A DNA stretch of 64,000 bases, from contig JAOAKE010000001.1 of assembly GCA_026413805.1 (NCBI GenBank), positions 31,121 to 95,120 on the forward strand, in the 5' to 3' direction. This document shows positions 58,565-64,000 of this stretch, piece by piece. Position numbers and translations under genes: made by a program. Each line of letters begins with the position of its first letter. The first letter of the stretch is position 1. Under the pieces are notes generated by a model. The model had not been told where the DNA came from. It was given only the letters and a program-made list of their open reading frames with translations, and searched no databases. This DNA is from Microcaldota archaeon. GTDB lineage: Archaea; Micrarchaeota; Micrarchaeia; Anstonellales; Anstonellaceae.

Positions 58565-59353
58565 TTAGAAAAGCTGGTCATGAAAGTCTTCAATGTCAGA
58601 TGGCAGGAGCACCTCCCACATCAGGCAGCGCTTCATGTCCTCGCCTTTCAGCTCAACTACTTCGCAGCCAAGGGCAGAGCTGACCACCACGCCCAATTCC
58701 TTTGCCTGCCAGCGAGCCTGCTCAACCGCAGCGTCACGCGTCATGCCCGAGCCTGTTGTTGACAGGTAAAGCACCACTTCCAAAGGGCGCTCGCCTCCCG
58801 TCAGCCTCTCAATAATCCTGTTCCACATGGCTATTTCCCTTTCAAGCCTGGCCACTTCTGATTCATTCCGCCCGCGCCTTAGCTTTTCCAGCCTGCTTTC
58901 AGCGAGGCTTCGCTTTGCCCTCGCCTCTTCTAATTCATTTTTCAAATCCAATGGCGAGACCACGCAGGAAAGCTTGAATGGAAACCCGACCGAGGAAATT
59001 GCCTTCTCAAACATGGCAGAAAGGGCTGCGCGACCCTCTGCGTTCTTTTCAGTCGCAGACTCATAAAGCCTGGCTGCAAGGAAGGCAGTGGCAAAGAACA
59101 AGTCTCCCCTTTTTCCTATGACAACGTCTTGGGAAGGAGGTATTTCAAACGAGCCCCCGACCTCCACTATATTGGCGCTTTTTGTCAATAGAGGCAAAAT
59201 GATGTAGCCGTATTTCCATATCAAAAGAGAGGCAAAAAGAAATAGCGATGCTAAAACAACTGCTGCAGCAGACTGGAAGAAAATCGCCGCAGCCAAGCAG
59301 AAGAACCCCCCTGCAAGCGCAAGGGCAGTGTAAAGACGGTTTTCACCTTCCAC
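58565..59353 (-). CDS. Membrane protein resembling the VirB4/TraC N-terminal domain
   Basis: The 262-residue protein has two N-terminal membrane segments (about 8-50), as in PrgI/VirB3-like proteins. A soluble domain follows whose order of elements resembles the region before the ATPase in VirB4/TraC proteins. It has VVIGKRGDLFFA, then VGFPFKLSCVVSPLDL, a charged helical hairpin, WNRIIERL and RPLEVVLYLST, and ends GCEVVELKGEDM. The ATPase half is not attached. The HerA/VirB4-like ATPase at 40.5 kb lacks exactly this part, so the two could be a split VirB4. That is inference from pattern only. The promoter seems shared with pgk. Confidence 0.55.
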   Translation of the reverse strand: MEGENRLYTALALAGGFFCLAAAIFFQSAAAVVLASLFLFASLLIWKYGYIILPLLTKSANIVEVGGSFEIPPSQDVVIGKRGDLFFATAFLAARLYESATEKNAEGRAALSAMFEKAISSVGFPFKLSCVVSPLDLKNELEEARAKRSLAESRLEKLRRGRNESEVARLEREIAMWNRIIERLTGGERPLEVVLYLSTTGSGMTRDAAVEQARWQAKELGVVVSSALGCEVVELKGEDMKRCLMWEVLLPSDIEDFHDQLF

Positions 59354-59375
59354 GCAAAGGTTTTTTCAGAGAGGG

Positions 59376-59381
59376 TTTAAA
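59376..59381. promoter_or_regulatory. Shared TATA box, VirB4-N-like gene and pgk
   Basis: TTTAAA is centred 25.5 bp before the minus-strand ATG (59353). In the plus direction it predicts initiation near 59405, nine bases before the pgk ATG. Confidence 0.6.
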
Positions 59382-59413
59382 AGTTTCTCTGCGCTTTTTG
59401 GTGAGGGGATTTT

Positions 59414-60604
59414 ATGAAGACAATAGATGGATTTGACTTTTCTGGAAAGGTTGTCTTTGTGCGGGTTGACCTAAACTCTCCAGTTGACCAAAAAACCCTG
59501 AAAGTGGAGCCATCAGAGAGAATCGCCGCCCATGCAAAAACGCTGCGCGAGCTTTCAGACAAGAAGGCAAAGGTAGTGGTGCTTGCCCACCAGGGAAGAA
59601 AGGGAGACTATGATTGCATCTCCCTTTCGCAGCACGCCTTGTTTTTAGGCTCTGCAGCAAAGAGGCCTGTCCGCTTCATAGATGACGTATGCGGGGAAAA
59701 GGCAAAGTCAGCAATCAAGTCCATGCAGCCCGGCGAGATTTTGCTGCTTGAAAATGTGCGCTTTCTTGAAGACGAAGCCAAATACAAGACAATTGAGGAG
59801 AATGCAAACGCGACAATCGTCCGGGAGCTTTCGCCTCTTTGCGATGCCTTTGTGCTTGATGGCTTTTCAGTAGCCCACCGCGCGCAGGCGTCAGTGGTAG
59901 GCTTTTACAAAAAACCTGTATTTGCAGGAAGGGTGATGCAGCGCGAGCTTGAGGCGTTAAATAGGCTTTCTTCTCCTGCAAAGCCCTCTGTGTTTGTCTT
60001 CGGCGGCGCAAAGCCAGAAGATTCAATAGGCATTATGCAGAAATGGCTCTCAGAGGGAAAGATAGACCATGCCTTGACCTGCGGGGTGCTGGGCGAGCTT
60101 TTCATACTGGCATCCGGGCGAGAGCTGGGGGCGACGTTAGATGTCTTGAAGGAAAAGAAAGCCCTTGACTATCTTCCAACAGCAAAGGAGCTTCTTGCAA
60201 AATACAAAGGCAAAATACTATTCCCAAAAGACGTAGCAGTTTCTGTCGCTGGAAAAAGAAAGGAGCTTTCAATAGACAAGCTGCCCTCTGGCTCAACAAT
60301 AGGCGACATTGGCAGAAAGACAGCAGCCCAATACGCCTCACTAATCAAGAAGGCAAGGTCAGTCATGGTCAATGGGCCAGCTGGCATATACGAACAGAAG
60401 GAATTTGAATACGGGACAAAGGCAATTCTTAAGGCCTGCCAACAAAGCAAGGCATTTTCAGTAATGGGTGGAGGGCATACTATATCTGCCATTGAGAAAT
60501 TCAAGATAAGCAAAAAGAAGCTGGGCTACATCTCTCTTGCAGGAAAGGCGCTAATAGAGTACCTCTCTGGGGAAGAGCTGCCAGGAGTAAAAATACTTAA
60601 GTAG
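59414..60604 (+). CDS. pgk: Phosphoglycerate kinase
   Basis: PGK transfers phosphate between 1,3-bisphosphoglycerate and ADP. The 396-residue protein has the N-terminal VFVRVDLNSP, the conserved LAHQGRKGDYD, LLENVRFL, FVFGGAKPEDS and the C-terminal nucleotide region VMGGGHTISAI. Sequence style is archaeal PGK, unlike the bacterial-type GAPDH of the same pathway. Together with GAPDH, aldolase and FBPase it supports gluconeogenesis or lower glycolysis. It has a short leader from the shared TATA box. Confidence 0.96.
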   Translation: MKTIDGFDFSGKVVFVRVDLNSPVDQKTLKVEPSERIAAHAKTLRELSDKKAKVVVLAHQGRKGDYDCISLSQHALFLGSAAKRPVRFIDDVCGEKAKSAIKSMQPGEILLLENVRFLEDEAKYKTIEENANATIVRELSPLCDAFVLDGFSVAHRAQASVVGFYKKPVFAGRVMQRELEALNRLSSPAKPSVFVFGGAKPEDSIGIMQKWLSEGKIDHALTCGVLGELFILASGRELGATLDVLKEKKALDYLPTAKELLAKYKGKILFPKDVAVSVAGKRKELSIDKLPSGSTIGDIGRKTAAQYASLIKKARSVMVNGPAGIYEQKEFEYGTKAILKACQQSKAFSVMGGGHTISAIEKFKISKKKLGYISLAGKALIEYLSGEELPGVKILK

Positions 60605-60673
60605 GGAGCAGCTTTCGACTGTTACTCCCCAAACTTTATAAGCAGCAAGAGGCAAAATACTATTGGTGGTTGA

Positions 60674-63600
60674 ATGCCCCCCATCCTTCAAAAGACTGAA
60701 CCTCAAAGAAGTGTTGATGAGGAGCTTACGCTCCTCAAAAAAGACGTGCTCAGCAGATTGGAGCAGGGGGCTACTCTAGAGAACCTTTCGTATATCTTTT
60801 CTCAGGCGCAAGCTTTGTCAAAAAGAGTAGATGCGGACAAAACACTCTCAGCGGAGGATAAATCGCGCTTAATTGCCTTTTCACGCGCCTTAGTCGAGAT
60901 TGTCAATGAAAATATCAAAGGCATTGAAGGCACGGATAAACTCAAGGAAGAACTAAATAATGAACAAAAAAAACTAACAGACCACATCAACAACATCAAT
61001 AGTCTTGGGCTTGGAAAAACATACCAGAGAATAGCAAACGAAATCAACCTCGCCTTTTTGCTGGAGTCCGCCTTTAAAGCAAATGGCCTTGCCTTAGATG
61101 AAAATACAGTGGAGAAAATAAAAAATTGCATACTAACAAGCGAAGATTTATCACAGAATGTCACGCAGATTTATTTCGCCTCAGAAGAAAATGCTAAAAA
61201 ATTCAAGTCGGCTATGGAAAGCCTTCCTCTTCAAAAAAGCAAGTTAGAAATATACCATGCAGATAAGGTTCCAGGAGGAAAAGATGGCGCGAAATACTGC
61301 GTAATCTTTAACCTCTCAGTTCCAGAAACAGTCCCATTCTTTTCAGGCATTACTGCCTATAAAGAAGCCTCCACACAGTCTCCCGAGCCTGCATCAAAGC
61401 TTATCACCCGCAGGGTTGAGTCACATAAAATTCTCAAACCCCCTGTCAGTTCGCAGTCGGATCAAATCCCCTTCTGCAAGGTTGAAAGCGAACAAGAAAG
61501 GGAAATAGATCTCCTGTCAACTGGGCAGTTTGCTTACTCGCGCCGTTTCAAGGTAGAAGACCCTGCCTCAGAAGAGGTTGCGAGAAGCTTGGCAGACTCT
61601 GCGATAAGGAAATATGCTCAGATGTACAATTACAAGCTGAGCCCAGGGCAAAGCATAGTTGATTTTCTAAAGACTGACGAAGGGCAGGGGTTCATCAAGA
61701 AGTTCAACGCTGCTGGCGGCAATCTAGAGATTATCGGGTCTGCAAGCCAAGAGGTAATATACGATGGCACAAACTTTGACGAATGGCTTTCGCAGGCAAG
61801 AAAAAACCTTGAGCTTGCGCAAGAAAGGGCAAGGGCAGCATGGAATTATTTAAGCGAGATAAACGCGGCTTTGAAGATGGAGGGAAAAGAAACACTTTTA
61901 GTCCAAGATGGGCTTGAAGGCAAAATCTTCTTTTTCCAGCCTAACCTCCCAACAGCAGAAACCCCTGAAATAAAAAAAGCCTTGAAAAAACACGGATTCA
62001 AGTCGCTCGATGAGGCATATGGACAATTAGGCTACAACAGCCAAGAGGCACATGCGCATTTACAGTCTTTCATGAAAACTTTAAAAGAAAAAGACAAACA
62101 AGCGCACGATGCACTTATTAGCTCTGGCGCAATAAGCCTTTCAGAAAGCGGAGAGTATTCAATAGCGGATGCCAAGAAACTGAGGGCAGCTTTTTACAGG
62201 GTTGAAAGAGGCGGGATGCGCGATGAAGACAGCCGAAATGGTTTTGTAGAGGCGATAGAAGAATGCCATGGGGGAGCTGCACGTTCAGTCACTCTCAAAA
62301 AGAGGGTTAAGGCAAGGCTGAAAATAAGCATTCATGATGCGTCAAAAGGCATATTTTTAGTTGAGCAATTTATCAATAATGAATCTGTCAGGTTTGAAGG
62401 CTCAGTTCATGTCTTTTCATCAAATAAAGACAAGGAGTTAGAAGTTAAACGCATAGAACCTGCAGAGTCAGGGTTCTTTGTAGCAGCCATCTCGGAAGAT
62501 ATGAGGGGAGGCCATATTGGGGCATATGCCGAAGATATCCAAACAGGGCTGAACTCCGGCATGGTAGGCGCTTATTTGCCAATGCCACCGCAAGATAAAA
62601 AAGTAAAACTACCTGCCACGAGCAATATACCTCGAAATATAGGGAGGTTTGAGCAAAACTATGTGCCGATGAATTTTACTCTATTTGGAGAACTTCCTCT
62701 TTCAACAGACTTTCCCGGCTACACTTCTCTCATCAGAGATTTTCAGGACATCGCTAAGAATTTGGGATTAAAACCTAAAGAAGAAAGCATCATAGGCGGT
62801 AAGATAAAACTTAGTCCCGAGCAAGCCATTTATTTTCTTAATAAATGGGGCGAAGCCGTGGACAAATGGATGGAAACAAAAATCAACATCGGAGGAAAGC
62901 TCATAAGTATAGGCGCCTACTTGAAAGATTACTTTAAAGATGACTCCAAGTACGAAATGCTTGTCCAAAAATTAAAGAGGGGCCAGTTCAAATCTGCATT
63001 TGAAGGCGTGCAAGATCCTAAATTTCAGCAAGCTATCGATTTCAAAAATTTAAAAGACGCAGAAGAAATATCAGTAAAAGTTCTTTTAGACCCGAGCAGC
63101 GCAATTGAGCTGCTTCAATATTCTTTAAGCGCTGGGGCAAATGTTGTTTTTGACCTTGACGAGAAAGGCTCAAAGAGGTTGCACGTATATCTGGACTACT
63201 CAAAAGGATTTATAATTACAAACAAAGAGCAGACTATAGATAAACTCAGGGTAGATGCAAACCTTATATTTAGCCTTGAAAGCCAAGACCCTCACTCTCC
63301 TATTGTCTTTATAGGGCCTTCTGTAGAAGCCAGTCAAATTGCTTCCCCTATATGGTCTGTAAAAGTCGGGGCAGAAAAAGAAATCCCCATTAATGAGTTT
63401 CTATTAGGGATTGTTGGGGCAACGGCAAGCACATTATTTACTAAACTACAAAAGCCGGTCTATCCTTCAAACATATATGGCGGCGTAGATATAAATGTTT
63501 TTGATAATCCCGAACATAAACTGGACTTGAACTTAACATTAAGTAAATCATTCTTCACCCTCACCGATCGTTCTAATTCTATTGTTTCACACCCTCTGAA

Positions 63601-63754
63601 CATTGATGTAGGCGCACAATATACAATCAATAATCGCGATGGAAGCCCCGCAGCTATATTTAACGCAGGCTTCAACACATATCTTAAAAATGGCAAAATT
63701 AAAAATGGCAAAAAGCCATGGGGAGCAAGACTTACAATCACAGTCCCTATGTGA
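60674..63754 (+). CDS. Very large protein with OmpA-like segment and beta-strand C-terminus
   Basis: The 1026-residue protein has no signal peptide or membrane helix. Its N-terminal third is helical with coiled-coil character (about 10-170). Around 340-400 a segment resembles the OmpA-family C-terminal domain: a strand LEIIGSAS, then NFDEWLSQARKNLEL and ARAAWNYL. The last 100 residues are made of short alternating strands with Asn/Gly turns, ending GARLTITVPM, as in beta-barrel or solenoid proteins. Codon and base composition are more AT-rich than in neighbouring genes, hinting at a different history. I cannot assign a family. The next gene encodes a secreted protein and starts 5 bp downstream. 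Confidence 0.72.
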   Translation: MPPILQKTEPQRSVDEELTLLKKDVLSRLEQGATLENLSYIFSQAQALSKRVDADKTLSAEDKSRLIAFSRALVEIVNENIKGIEGTDKLKEELNNEQKKLTDHINNINSLGLGKTYQRIANEINLAFLLESAFKANGLALDENTVEKIKNCILTSEDLSQNVTQIYFASEENAKKFKSAMESLPLQKSKLEIYHADKVPGGKDGAKYCVIFNLSVPETVPFFSGITAYKEASTQSPEPASKLITRRVESHKILKPPVSSQSDQIPFCKVESEQEREIDLLSTGQFAYSRRFKVEDPASEEVARSLADSAIRKYAQMYNYKLSPGQSIVDFLKTDEGQGFIKKFNAAGGNLEIIGSASQEVIYDGTNFDEWLSQARKNLELAQERARAAWNYLSEINAALKMEGKETLLVQDGLEGKIFFFQPNLPTAETPEIKKALKKHGFKSLDEAYGQLGYNSQEAHAHLQSFMKTLKEKDKQAHDALISSGAISLSESGEYSIADAKKLRAAFYRVERGGMRDEDSRNGFVEAIEECHGGAARSVTLKKRVKARLKISIHDASKGIFLVEQFINNESVRFEGSVHVFSSNKDKELEVKRIEPAESGFFVAAISEDMRGGHIGAYAEDIQTGLNSGMVGAYLPMPPQDKKVKLPATSNIPRNIGRFEQNYVPMNFTLFGELPLSTDFPGYTSLIRDFQDIAKNLGLKPKEESIIGGKIKLSPEQAIYFLNKWGEAVDKWMETKINIGGKLISIGAYLKDYFKDDSKYEMLVQKLKRGQFKSAFEGVQDPKFQQAIDFKNLKDAEEISVKVLLDPSSAIELLQYSLSAGANVVFDLDEKGSKRLHVYLDYSKGFIITNKEQTIDKLRVDANLIFSLESQDPHSPIVFIGPSVEASQIASPIWSVKVGAEKEIPINEFLLGIVGATASTLFTKLQKPVYPSNIYGGVDINVFDNPEHKLDLNLTLSKSFFTLTDRSNSIVSHPLNIDVGAQYTINNRDGSPAAIFNAGFNTYLKNGKIKNGKKPWGARLTITVPM

Positions 63755-63758
63755 TTAG

Positions 63759-64000
63759 ATGAAAAAGTTTCAGTCAATAGTAGTGTCCATCTTCCTTCTT
63801 TTTAATTTATGCTCTGCAGGCATAGTGAACAAGACACTGTGGTCCACTCATGGGACGCAAGATCTGTTGCCATTCATCATTACAGATTTTGAGGCAAACC
63901 CCTCTGTCATACTGCCACAAAAAACCACCTTTTGTACCAACGAGGAAATAACCCCCTCAATAGAGGTCCAATCAGACTGGTATTCTGATACTTATAACGC
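63759..64000 (+). CDS. Secreted protein, 5' part only, cut by the window end
   Basis: An open frame starts with ATG at 63759, 4 bp after the stop of the 1026-residue gene, and runs without stop to the window end (80 codons). It begins with a clear signal peptide: MKKFQ, the hydrophobic SIVVSIFLLFNLC, and a likely cleavage site near CSAG. The mature part has few charges and several Thr/Asn. It is probably co-transcribed with the giant gene. The family cannot be judged from this fragment. Confidence 0.7.
   Translation, partial: MKKFQSIVVSIFLLFNLCSAGIVNKTLWSTHGTQDLLPFIITDFEANPSVILPQKTTFCTNEEITPSIEVQSDWYSDTYN

Noticed and set aside
1..64000. CRISPR arrays, insertion sequences, integrase genes or attachment sites
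   Set aside because: I looked for direct repeats with regular spacing and for transposase or integrase motifs in the translations and saw none.

Overview
The window is a densely packed archaeal chromosome segment, with about 63 protein genes and two tRNA genes in 64 kb. Archaeal information-processing genes place it firmly in the Archaea: family B DNA polymerase, RFC large subunit, TFE, SRP54, GatD/GatE, aTrm56, Pus10, Taw1, DTD2, RecJ-like DHH nuclease and DRG GTPase. A 395-residue three-unit tRNA-splicing endonuclease, the architecture described from ARMAN archaea, points to a DPANN lineage close to Candidatus Micrarchaeota. That placement is my inference, since there is no rRNA in the window. 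Many first genes of transcripts look leaderless, with a TATA box 25-28 bp before the start codon. Internal genes carry GGTG or GGAGG ribosome-binding sites.

Layout. 1-8.7 kb: cytochrome b5-like protein, a giant coiled-coil surface protein, MBL hydrolase, two geranylgeranyl-reductase-like flavoproteins, a charged coiled-coil protein and a small membrane protein. 8.7-17 kb: bacterial-type GAPDH, PolB, a GGCT-like membrane protein, prepilin peptidase, Pus10, a triple-repeat HTH-like protein and SRP54. 17-26.5 kb: a 71-residue repeat protein, pilus/secretion ATPase, RecJ-like nuclease, metallopeptidase, aspartate dehydrogenase, TIM-barrel isomerase and the gatD-gatE operon. 26.5-36.8 kb: DRG, a three-gene operon of unknown function that includes an unlisted 49-codon gene, H+-pyrophosphatase, PIN protein, aTrm56, TFE, initiator tRNA, PRC-barrel protein, prenyl synthase, intron-containing tRNA-Lys and a Cys-repeat surface protein, YchF. 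36.8-48 kb: RFC-L, PH-domain protein, an EndA-like pseudo-subunit, zinc-ribbon protein, PRPP synthetase, HerA/VirB4-like ATPase with partner, GT-C-like membrane protein, TopA and two prepilins. 48-64 kb: HAD phosphatase, Taw1, EndA, FBPase and aldolase, PRC-barrel, LemA-HtpX, DTD2, E1-like protein, flavin reductase, Cys-repeat lipoprotein, a VirB4-N-like membrane protein, PGK, a 1026-residue OmpA-like protein and the start of a secreted protein.

Themes. Aldolase, FBPase, GAPDH and PGK form a gluconeogenic core with two enzymes of bacterial rather than archaeal class. A prepilin peptidase, a TadA-like ATPase and two class III prepilins suggest a type IV pilus whose parts are scattered. The most interesting linked observation is a tRNA-Lys(CUU) with a 22-nt intron in the T-loop, framed by a bulge-helix-bulge, in the same window as a three-unit EndA. 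Such enzymes are known for broad intron specificity. A second, catalytically dead EndA-like protein is also present. A further recurring pattern is divergent gene pairs about 50-60 bp apart that appear to share one near-palindromic TATA box.
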